From assembly GCA_036794765.1 (NCBI GenBank), contig DAIRGB010000061.1, positions 1 through 6,118 on the forward strand: a DNA stretch of 6,118 bases, in the 5' to 3' direction. This DNA is from DAIRGB01 sp036794765. GTDB lineage: Bacteria; Patescibacteriota; JAHJAL01. How positions within the stretch are numbered: position 1 is the first letter of the stretch; each line of letters starts with the position of its first letter. A program made the position numbers and the translations under genes. Of the stretch, positions 1 through 5,217 are shown piece by piece. Below the pieces are notes generated by a model. The model was given only the letters and a program-made list of their open reading frames with translations. It did no database searches and was not told where the DNA came from.

Positions 1-684
1 TACTGTACGATCTATGGTTAGATATAAATTCAATCCTTGTCTCACTTTTTCCAATACTTCCTGACTATCAGATATTTCTCTACCAGTCAAATCCTTGTAT
101 GACTGAACAAAACCGGAACTTCCCATCAATTCATCATTAAAATATCCCTCAATGCCATATTGTCCCTCACCTTCATAATCCAAGAAACCGACTACCTGCG
201 CCCCCAAGCCACCTTCCGGATAAAAACGCCAGTCTTCAGGCAACAACAACACCCCCCCCAAACCCAATGCCTTTATTTCTTTAGTCTCCTCATCGGTCAA
301 CTTATGTTTAATGGGAGGCATATACAAAGCCTTGGTTGCAATTTTTGCCTTAATATCGCTCTCCTCCTGTCGACTCAAATGCATTACCGTCGATATTTTT
401 CTAGCCGTATATTCCGCATCATCGACTTGATTTGGGATTATCTCTAAAGCCGGCAATGATAAATTGGCCGCCAACGGATAACCATTTATATCATAAATTT
501 GTCCCCGCCTAGCTTTTTCTTCCTCCTGCCACAAATGCTGACTAGTAGCCAAAGACAAATAATGATCATGCTGCATAATCTGTTTGGTATATATTTTTCC
601 AACCAATAACAAATATAAACACAACCCCGCCGCTGCCGCCAGATTTATCCGATTAGATATATGATCTATTTGAATATTCACCAT
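1..684 (-). CDS. ftsI: Class B penicillin-binding protein, FtsI/PBP2-like (N-terminal part, cut by window edge)
   Basis: Septal peptidoglycan DD-transpeptidase, judged from family features and position after the ftsL-like gene. The 228 visible codons run without a stop to base 1. A short basic N-terminus is followed by one membrane anchor (about residues 13-28, rich in Ala/Leu/Val). Next comes the class B PBP dimerisation region with RRGQIYD at 59-65 (family RGxIxDRNG; here the Arg before NG is Ile), a YPEGGLGAQVVGF stretch, GIEGY at 177-181 and LTID at 222-225. The transpeptidase domain with the SxxK serine lies outside the window, so catalytic competence cannot be judged. The ATG at 684 has no Shine-Dalgarno sequence. 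An in-frame TGA at 703-705 blocks upstream extension unless the T7 run at 689-695 is miscalled (see leader ORF). An elongation-type PBP2 is possible, but the mraZ-rsmH-ftsL context favours FtsI. The gene contains a G8 run (complement of 252-259) with family-like sequence on both sides, so the frame is sound. Confidence 0.9.
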   Translation of the reverse strand, partial: MVNIQIDHISNRINLAAAAGLCLYLLLVGKIYTKQIMQHDHYLSLATSQHLWQEEEKARRGQIYDINGYPLAANLSLPALEIIPNQVDDAEYTARKISTVMHLSRQEESDIKAKIATKALYMPPIKHKLTDEETKEIKALGLGGVLLLPEDWRFYPEGGLGAQVVGFLDYEGEGQYGIEGYFNDELMGSSGFVQSYKDLTGREISDSQEVLEKVRQGLNLYLTIDRTV

Positions 685-716
685 AAACAAAAAAATCGAA
701 GCTCAAAGCACATCAT
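678..716 (-). CDS. Putative 12-codon leader ORF overlapping the ftsI start
   Basis: A purine-rich Shine-Dalgarno stretch (GGGGAGAGGAG, 727-717) leads straight into ATG ATG (716-711). The following 12-codon ORF reads MMCFELRFFCLW and ends in a TGA at 680-678 that lies just inside ftsI (ATGGTGA overlap). This is the best ribosome-binding signal in the spacer, yet it does not fit the ftsI ATG, which is 32 bases away and in another frame. One reading is a leader peptide whose termination feeds ribosomes to ftsI by reinitiation. The alternative is that the T7 run at 695-689 is short by one base: T8 would fuse ATG 716 in frame to ftsI and give an 11-residue N-terminal extension. The peptide resembles nothing known to me. 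Whether it is translated is inference. Confidence 0.35.
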   Translation of the reverse strand: MMCFELRFFCLW

Positions 717-769
717 CTCCTCTCCCCATTATGCAAAAAAAGATAGTTGCTTTCAATTTCGATTTTTTT
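689..769 (-). repeat. Perfect 12-bp inverted repeat forming a long stem-loop in the ftsL-ftsI spacer
   Basis: On the minus strand AAAAAAATCGAA (769-758) is exactly complementary to TTCGATTTTTTT (700-689). After a 4x4 internal loop, AAAGC (753-749) can pair with GCTTT (709-705). The remaining 39-base loop contains the Shine-Dalgarno stretch and the ATG ATG of the leader ORF, while the 3' arm overlaps that ORF and ends four bases before the ftsI ATG. It could be a translational switch or an attenuator ending in a T run. The stem is AT-rich and the loop long, so an efficient intrinsic terminator is unlikely. The pairing is read directly; the function is inferred. Confidence 0.45.
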
Positions 770-780
770 AATATTACATA

Positions 781-1116
781 TTACTTTACCGCCAAATATT
801 TTACACTACCAACCGCTTCCATTTCCAAATTTTTCACCCTATCCTTAATCGCATCCAATGATTGCAATCTTGCCGCTTCTACTTGATACTTTTCATTTTC
901 CTGCAACAATTCGACCTGTTCATCTTTCATCTGCGCCACTTTATAACCTTGGGTCGTCAATTGATTATTTTGCAGTAAATAAAATAAACTAAACATTGCC
1001 AGTAGGACAATTGTCACAAACTGCAACGACACAGGACCCAAGGCAAATCTGGAAGCAATCCGGTTTTTCTGTACCCCGGAAAACATCTGTTCCATCTCTT
1101 TTTGATTCTTTGTCAT
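781..1116 (-). CDS. ftsL: FtsL/DivIC-like cell division membrane protein
   Basis: Small bitopic septal protein that, in the FtsL family, joins FtsB/DivIC and FtsQ/DivIB and helps activate FtsW-FtsI. The 111 residues show the expected plan: a polar, charged cytoplasmic N-terminus (1-27), one membrane helix (about 29-48, VSLQFVTIVLLAMFSLFYLL) and an extracytoplasmic coiled coil (about 55-98, rich in Gln, Glu, Lys and Leu). The tail is typical of the family, ending MEAVGSVKYLAVK. Sequence conservation in this family is poor, so the name rests on topology, length and position between rsmH and ftsI. The start is well supported: AAGGAG (1127-1122) sits five bases before ATG 1116 and overlaps the rsmH stop, suggesting translational coupling. 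A 96-base spacer separates it from ftsI, unusually long for this otherwise tight cluster. Confidence 0.85.
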   Translation of the reverse strand: MTKNQKEMEQMFSGVQKNRIASRFALGPVSLQFVTIVLLAMFSLFYLLQNNQLTTQGYKVAQMKDEQVELLQENEKYQVEAARLQSLDAIKDRVKNLEMEAVGSVKYLAVK

Positions 1117-1125
1117 TCCCTCTCC

Positions 1126-2049
1126 TTATATTTTCATAACCGCTCTCAGCTTCGCGCTGCTAGAGCGAGAATTTATACTCAATTCTTTTTTCGTAGGCCC
1201 CATGGCCTTCTTTGTCAAAATCTTCAATACCGGCATAGTCTCGCACACACACTTCGGAAAATCCGGAGGACAAACACAACCACAACTCATTTTGTTAAAA
1301 AAATCTTTTACAATCCGATCTTCCCCCGAATGAAAACTGATTACAACCAACCTTCCTCCTGGTTTCAACACTTCAACAGCTTGCGGCAAAACACTCAACA
1401 ATTCATCTATTTCATTATTTACCCTCATCCGAATTGACTGCCAAATCCGCGCCAACAAATTCCTAGAACTATTTTTTTTAATTTTCAACTCCGACAAACA
1501 TTTTACCAAATCATCAACAGTTTCTATTTCTTTAATCTGTCTATTTTTAATAATTGCATCAACAATATTTTGACAATTTCTGATTTCACCATATTTAAAA
1601 AAGACTTCCTTCATCTCTTCCTGATCAGCCGTATTTAAAAAATCCGCCGCGGTTAAACCTCCTATTCCCATCCTCATATCCAACGGCGCCGAACGAGCAA
1701 ATGAAAATCCTCTTTCTGACTTATCCAACTGCCAACTAGAAACTCCAAGATCCAACAACACCCCATCAGCTCGACCGAATTTTTCTTCCTCCACCACTTT
1801 TGCCAAATCCGAAAAACAACGATTGACTATCTTTACATTTTTTCTATTCTTCCATCCAGGAACAATTTGACTCATTAATTCCTTATCTCTTTCCAAACCC
1901 AAAATCCTACCTTCCACCCCTACTCTTTTCCAACTCTCCTCGGCATGACCTCCTGCTCCAAAAGTACAATCAATATAACTATCACCCTTTTTTAAATCCA
2001 AAATACGATTAACCTCTTCCAATAAAACCGGGACATGAATTTTATCCAT
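1126..2049 (-). CDS. rsmH: 16S rRNA (cytosine(1402)-N(4))-methyltransferase RsmH (MraW)
   Basis: SAM-dependent methylase that acts on C1402 in the decoding centre of 16S rRNA in assembled 30S subunits. The 307 residues match the family length. Visible motifs are HVPVLLEEV at 5-13, the SAM-binding loop DCTFGAGGHA at 27-36, DLGVSSWQLD at 100-109 followed by RGFSF and LDMRM at 123-127, and LKPGGRLVVISFHSGEDRIVK at 228-248. The C-terminal CVCPPDFPKCVC (258-269) and SINSRSSSAKLRAV tail are also typical. Two departures are seen: the usual HPATRxFQALRIxVN motif reads NLLARIWQSIRMRVN (197-211), keeping Arg, Gln, Arg and VN but not HPAT, and HSxEDR is HSGEDR. The start ATG agrees with the family N-terminus but has no clear Shine-Dalgarno sequence. 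The gene follows mraZ by 139 bases and its stop overlaps the ribosome-binding site of the ftsL-like gene. Confidence 0.97.
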   Translation of the reverse strand: MDKIHVPVLLEEVNRILDLKKGDSYIDCTFGAGGHAEESWKRVGVEGRILGLERDKELMSQIVPGWKNRKNVKIVNRCFSDLAKVVEEEKFGRADGVLLDLGVSSWQLDKSERGFSFARSAPLDMRMGIGGLTAADFLNTADQEEMKEVFFKYGEIRNCQNIVDAIIKNRQIKEIETVDDLVKCLSELKIKKNSSRNLLARIWQSIRMRVNNEIDELLSVLPQAVEVLKPGGRLVVISFHSGEDRIVKDFFNKMSCGCVCPPDFPKCVCETMPVLKILTKKAMGPTKKELSINSRSSSAKLRAVMKI

Positions 2050-2188
2050 AATAACTATTATTCTTGTGAGCTAAAAACAATAATTAGCAACTATAGATGG
2101 GGAGTTTGGAGGTGAATTGTTACCACCTACAGCCACTAATTATTTTTCTCAAATCACAAATCAAATTTTTAAATATCATATTTATCAA
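2050..2188 (-). promoter_or_regulatory. mraZ-rsmH spacer with a degenerate MraZ-box pair
   Basis: This 139-base spacer has no credible gene. On the minus strand AGTGG (2137-2133) is followed by GGTGG (2127-2123), starting exactly 10 bases later, the same period as the four boxes in front of mraZ. A second partial operator is therefore possible. Nearby AGGTG (2128-2124) can pair with CACCT in a 5-bp hairpin. Closer to rsmH, CTAATTATT (2087-2079) can pair with AATAATAG (2062-2055) with one bulged base, ending five bases before the rsmH ATG. I find no convincing promoter or T-tract terminator. All functional readings are weak. Confidence 0.25.
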
Positions 2189-2620
2189 TCATATCCCAAA
2201 TTCACTCAACTGCCCCAAAACGTCAGTCGATTGACTCTCAATTTCTTGCCGATAATCCATCCAGCGCTGCTCATCCCAAATTTCAACCTTGTCATACAAA
2301 CCCACAAATACTACTTTTTTATTGATCTGAGAAAAATCCAACAAATACTTAGGAATATTTATTCTACCTTGTTTATCCAATTTGATTTCCACCGCTCCCG
2401 CCAATACCAAACGAGCATAATTTCGAACATCTGTTTTCGACTGCGGCAACTTCATCAACTTCTCCACCAATTTTTCCCACTCGTTTATCAGATAGATCGT
2501 CAAAGAAGCATCATTTCCTCGTGTCAAAATTGCTCCTTTCTCGATTTGATCACGATACTTCGCTGGCATAGCCACCCTACCTTTATCATCCACACTATGA
2601 AAAAATTCGCCCAAAAACAT
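2189..2620 (-). CDS. mraZ: Transcriptional regulator MraZ
   Basis: DNA-binding regulator of the division and cell wall (dcw) cluster, forming rings of paired AbrB/SpoVT-type domains and controlling its own operon. The 143 residues match the usual length and contain both swapped-hairpin repeats: MFLGEFFHSVDDKGRVAMP at the N-terminus (core DDKGR, 11-15) and LDKQGRINIP at 81-90 (core DKQGR). The linking segment also looks normal, with NEWEKLVEKLMKLP, a conserved Arg (R70) and VFVGLYDKVEIWDEQRW at 104-120. The start at ATG 2620 gives the standard N-terminus. No Shine-Dalgarno sequence is visible, since the preceding 15 bases are A/T-rich with one C. Four AGTGG repeats end 15 bases upstream, as expected for autoregulation. 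It is the first gene of the downstream transcription unit. Confidence 0.97.
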   Translation of the reverse strand: MFLGEFFHSVDDKGRVAMPAKYRDQIEKGAILTRGNDASLTIYLINEWEKLVEKLMKLPQSKTDVRNYARLVLAGAVEIKLDKQGRINIPKYLLDFSQINKKVVFVGLYDKVEIWDEQRWMDYRQEIESQSTDVLGQLSEFGI

Positions 2621-2635
2621 ATTTGTATTTTTAAA

Positions 2636-2670
2636 CCACTATTTACCACTTCCTACCACTTTACTCCACT
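2636..2670 (-). promoter_or_regulatory. MraZ operator: four AGTGG boxes at 10-base period
   Basis: On the minus strand AGTGG occurs at 2670-2666, 2660-2656, 2650-2646 and 2640-2636, an exact 10-base spacing that puts all four on one face of the helix. The extended units read GAAGTGGAGT, AAAGTGGTAG, GAAGTGGTAA and ATAGTGGTTT. MraZ proteins are known to bind short G-rich direct repeats at helical spacing before their own gene (TGGG-type in enterobacteria, AAAGTG-type in Mollicutes), and this array is closer to the second type. The boxes lie just downstream of the predicted start of transcription, which suits repression. A fifth AGTGG at 2702-2698 is out of phase. Confidence 0.85.
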
Positions 2671-2678
2671 TCATATCT

Positions 2679-2708
2679 ATCTTATTTTAATTATTCCCCA
2701 CTCGTCAA
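2679..2708 (-). promoter_or_regulatory. Candidate mraZ promoter P1 (sigma-70 type)
   Basis: TTGACG (2708-2703; five of six bases match TTGACA) is followed after 18 bases by TAAGAT (2684-2679; four of six match TATAAT). The predicted transcript would start near 2672, directly before the first AGTGG box. The spacer holds an extra AGTGG at 2702-2698. This is the best promoter in the gap after the glyS terminator and would drive mraZ-rsmH-ftsL-ftsI. Confidence 0.55.
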
Positions 2709-2722
2709 CACATTTATTAACG

Positions 2723-2752
2723 ATTTTATCCACAGAAAAAATTTTCCATCAA
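2723..2752 (-). promoter_or_regulatory. Candidate upstream mraZ promoter P2
   Basis: TTGATG (2752-2747, four of six) and TAAAAT (2728-2723, five of six) are 18 bases apart on the minus strand. The -10 element overlaps the DnaA-box sequence at 2726-2734, so DnaA bound there would be expected to block it. This is an alternative or additional start to P1. AT-rich DNA gives such matches easily, so confidence is low. Confidence 0.3.
2726..2734 (+). promoter_or_regulatory. Perfect DnaA-box sequence
   Basis: TTATCCACA on the plus strand is an exact match to the high-affinity DnaA box (TTATNCACA). It lies in the promoter region of the division cluster and overlaps the -10 of candidate promoter P2. 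I saw no second perfect copy in the window, so this is not an origin cluster. A regulatory link between replication initiation and division genes is possible but not shown. Confidence 0.4.
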
Positions 2753-2773
2753 TAAATCATTTATTTTTATCAC

Positions 2774-2804
2774 AAAAAATAGTCCTCGAAAAAAATCCGA
2801 GGAC
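2774..2804 (-). terminator. Rho-independent terminator after glyS
   Basis: On the minus strand GTCCTCG (2804-2798) pairs perfectly with CGAGGAC (2788-2782) across a 9-base loop that can add an A-T and a G-T pair. TATTTTTT (2781-2774) follows at once. It starts about 20 bases after the glyS stop and separates the recO-glyS block from the mraZ unit. Confidence 0.9.
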
Positions 2805-2824
2805 CATTTCAAACTAAAATTATA

Positions 2825-4213
2825 TTAACGGAGGTTTTCAGAAAGAAAATCATCCAACTTACCTATTTCTATTCGAGATTGCTGCATCGAATCTCTATCT
2901 CTCACAGTCACCATATTGTCATCCAAACTATCAAAATCAACCGTCACACAATATGGAGTACCAATCTCATCCTGACGACGATATCGCTTGCCAATCGATT
3001 GAGTAAGATCAAACTGACAAACATATTTTTTCTTCAATTTGTCAAATATCTTCCTAGCAAACTCAACAAGATTTTCTTTCTTCATCAACGGCAAAACCGC
3101 AACTTTGATTGGAGCAATTTTTTTACCAAATTTCATCACCACTCTCACCTCCTTTTCTTTTCCATTTGCGACCTCCTCCTCAGTGTAAGCATCCAACATT
3201 GCAACCAAGGCTAAACGTCCTACTCCCCCGGAAGTCTCAATCACCCAAGGAATATATTTCTTGTTCATTTCTTGATCAAAATATTCAATTTTTTTTCCAG
3301 AAAACATACCATGTCGACTCAAATCCCAATCGCCTCGATGATGCAAGCCTTCAAACTCCCACCAACCCCAAGGAGTATTATATTCCAAATCAAAAGCATC
3401 CTTAGCATAATGAGCTCTTTCATCCTTGGCATGCTGTCTCAAATGAAGTTTATCTTTATTTAAACCAATTTCCTCGATCATGTATTTGGTCCGTTCATTT
3501 TTCCAATATTCATACCAGGAATCAGCCGACTCAGGAGAAACAAAATATTGCATCTCCATCTGTTCAAATTCCCTCGTACGAAAAATAAAATTACCCGGGG
3601 TAATCTCATTTCTAAACGCTTTTCCGATCTGAGCAATTCCAAACGGAAGTTTTTGTCTAGAAGTATTCAAAACATTTTCCCAATTTAAATATATAGTCTG
3701 ACAAGTTTCTCCCCGTAAATATATTTTTTTTCGATCTTCTTCCGTAACTCCAATATTTGTCTCTAATAACAAATTAAATTTTCGGACATCAGTCCAATCA
3801 ACTAATCCGCAATGAGGACATGGCACTTCTTCTTCTCTGAGCATCTCCCCGATTTCCGCTAAAGACTTTCCAGCCACTCTTTCCACCCCAAATTTATCTT
3901 CCAGTATTTTATCAGCCCGAAATCTCTTTTTGCAACTACGACAATCAACCAAGGGATCAGTAAAATTTTCAACGTGACCAGAAGCTTCCCATACTTTCGG
4001 ATGCGTAATGATTGCACCATCAATACCCTCTACATCTTCTCTTTCATGAACCATCTTTTGCCACCACAAATTCTTGATATTATTTATCAACTCCACCCCC
4101 AATGGGCCATAATCATAGCTACTAGAAAATCCGCCATATATCTCAGATGAAGGAAAGACAAAACCCCTTCGTTTTGCCCACGACACAATTTTTTCCATAG
4201 TAATTTCGGTCAT
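2825..4213 (-). CDS. glyS: Glycyl-tRNA synthetase, class II, dimeric single-chain type
   Basis: Charges tRNA-Gly with glycine using ATP in the cytoplasm. The 462-residue protein is the alpha2 (eukaryote/archaea/Gram-positive) type, not the alpha2beta2 GlyQ/GlyS enzyme; glyQS is an equivalent name. Visible in order are MEKIVSWAKRRGFVFPSSEI at the N-terminus, SYDYGPLGVEL (motif 1 area, 32-42), and a zinc-binding pair CRSC (91-94) and CPHC (132-135). Then come FGIAQIGKAFRNEITPGNFI (191-210) continuing into REFEQME for motif 2, HRGDWDLSRH (292-301) and ETSGGVGRLAL for motif 3 (326-336). The anticodon-binding domain ends with DEIGTPYCVTVDFDSLDDN and VTVRDRDS. LRPETAQGI is LRGETCQTI here. The start is ATG 4213, not the in-frame TTG at 4219: AAGGAG (4225-4220) is six bases from the ATG but touches the TTG. 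That site overlaps the stop of the upstream gene, so the two are probably coupled. A terminator follows. Confidence 0.97.
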   Translation of the reverse strand: MTEITMEKIVSWAKRRGFVFPSSEIYGGFSSSYDYGPLGVELINNIKNLWWQKMVHEREDVEGIDGAIITHPKVWEASGHVENFTDPLVDCRSCKKRFRADKILEDKFGVERVAGKSLAEIGEMLREEEVPCPHCGLVDWTDVRKFNLLLETNIGVTEEDRKKIYLRGETCQTIYLNWENVLNTSRQKLPFGIAQIGKAFRNEITPGNFIFRTREFEQMEMQYFVSPESADSWYEYWKNERTKYMIEEIGLNKDKLHLRQHAKDERAHYAKDAFDLEYNTPWGWWEFEGLHHRGDWDLSRHGMFSGKKIEYFDQEMNKKYIPWVIETSGGVGRLALVAMLDAYTEEEVANGKEKEVRVVMKFGKKIAPIKVAVLPLMKKENLVEFARKIFDKLKKKYVCQFDLTQSIGKRYRRQDEIGTPYCVTVDFDSLDDNMVTVRDRDSMQQSRIEIGKLDDFLSENLR

Positions 4214-4223
4214 AACCAACTCC

Positions 4224-5177
4224 TTATTTTATACTTTCCATATAGATTTTTTTGATAAGATCATCATACTCCAAACCAGACTTTTGCCACACTTTCGCAT
4301 ATGTCCCTTGTCTCGATAAGTCAGGAAACAGTTCAATCATATCGATAAAAAAACTATTTTGATTCTTTTTTAAATAAAATAAACCATAATCACTTACATC
4401 ATATTTTGATACAAAATCCATCATCATATCTTGAACCAAACGACCTTCTGTCACATCCTCATACAAATCCCACTCTTGATTTACCTTAACCATCGATTTC
4501 GAAGGCAACCAATTTTTGCGCCCCACAAAACCAATTACTATTTCTCTTTCACCCTCAACTAATTCCTTTAATAATATTTTATCAAGATCATTTTCATCTT
4601 CAAATATTTGAACCAAAAAATTTTCCAAAGTTTCCGGCAAAGACACCCTCTGATTATAATCTTTTGCACATATTTCTATAGGAAATTTCAACTTCTCTAT
4701 TGCATTCTCGACTACGACCGACCGATTTTCCATCCACTCTTTCTTATTGATCGCAAATCCGGATTCAGCAAATGAATATTCCGTCAAAATTCGACTGGCA
4801 ATCTGATTATCCCGCAAAAGAATCGACAAGATACTACTAGTACCAATCTGACGACATCCTCCAAACCTTACTATACTTGCTATTCCTGACCAACCATAAC
4901 TTTTTCCAAAAACCACCGGCCACACTTGTTGAATTCTTTCTCCCGGCGGTTTTCCAATAACCATTTCCTGACAATTTGTCTCAAAAATCATTCCCTGATT
5001 AATACAAGCCGTCTGCCATCCATCACCTTTTCCAATCCACATTCCCCCATGCTCATCCAACCACATTATTTTAACCGGAACCAACGGCTCCAAAACTTGG
5101 CGAATATCTCGCAAAGTTCTTTTTGCTATTAATCTTTCATCCGACCTTCCCCCACCCAACAAAACCAAATATTCCAT
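4224..5177 (-). CDS. Divergent D-Ala-D-Ala ligase-like protein, probable ATP-grasp pseudoenzyme
   Basis: The 317 residues follow the Ddl layout from end to end. MEYLVLLGGGRSDER (1-15) is the N-terminal loop and keeps the Glu of SAE. VWPVVFGKSYGWSG (86-99) sits where family members have HGxxGEDG. ILLKELVEGEREIVIGFVG (201-219) matches the central ATP-grasp strand region, and FIDMIELFPDLSRQGTYAKVWQKSGLEYDDLI matches the C-terminal EANTSPG region. Key residues are gone: HG is FG, the MDK lysine is Asn (LRDN), the KPxxxGSSVG nucleotide loop is replaced by AKDYNQRVSL (171-180), the RID aspartate region reads LFY (266-268), and the metal ligands E and N of ExN become Met and Glu. A catalytic ligase is therefore unlikely, and a structural or regulatory role in wall synthesis is only a guess. 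I chose ATG 5177 because it gives the Ddl N-terminus. ATG 5243, with AGGA four bases before it and inside recO, would add 22 residues. The stop overlaps the glyS ribosome-binding site. Confidence 0.8.
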   Translation of the reverse strand: MEYLVLLGGGRSDERLIAKRTLRDIRQVLEPLVPVKIMWLDEHGGMWIGKGDGWQTACINQGMIFETNCQEMVIGKPPGERIQQVWPVVFGKSYGWSGIASIVRFGGCRQIGTSSILSILLRDNQIASRILTEYSFAESGFAINKKEWMENRSVVVENAIEKLKFPIEICAKDYNQRVSLPETLENFLVQIFEDENDLDKILLKELVEGEREIVIGFVGRKNWLPSKSMVKVNQEWDLYEDVTEGRLVQDMMMDFVSKYDVSDYGLFYLKKNQNSFFIDMIELFPDLSRQGTYAKVWQKSGLEYDDLIKKIYMESIK

Positions 5178-5217
5178 AAAAAAATTCTCAACAACTAAAC
5201 CGCCCTCCGATTTACAG

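Noticed and set aside
252..259. C8 run (G8 in ftsI) as a phase-variable tract
   Set aside because: The frame is correct on both sides, and an indel would inactivate a probably essential gene; it is just GGG glycine codons.
160..447. Plus-strand open frame of 95 codons
   Set aside because: It lies inside the ftsI-like gene on the other strand, has no family resemblance, and has a composition expected of an antisense shadow.
1102..1437. Plus-strand open frame of 111 codons
   Set aside because: Antisense to rsmH and the ftsL start; low-complexity His/Gln/Arg-rich product with no recognisable domain.
2726..2734. Replication origin at the DnaA box
   Set aside because: Only one perfect box is present and no origin-associated genes (dnaA, dnaN) are nearby.
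2117..2755. Plus-strand open frame of 212 codons spanning mraZ and its promoter region
   Set aside because: It is antisense to a clear mraZ, crosses the operator and promoter, and its product is a His/Ile/Phe/Gln-rich shadow.
2879..3463. Three overlapping plus-strand frames antisense to glyS
   Set aside because: All sit opposite highly conserved GlyRS sequence and resemble nothing known.
4214..4219. TTG at 4219 as the glyS start
   Set aside because: The Shine-Dalgarno AAGGAG would directly abut it; ATG 4213 has a proper six-base spacing.
4926..5132. Plus-strand open frame of 68 codons
   Set aside because: Antisense to the Ddl-like gene, without a ribosome-binding site or a family match.
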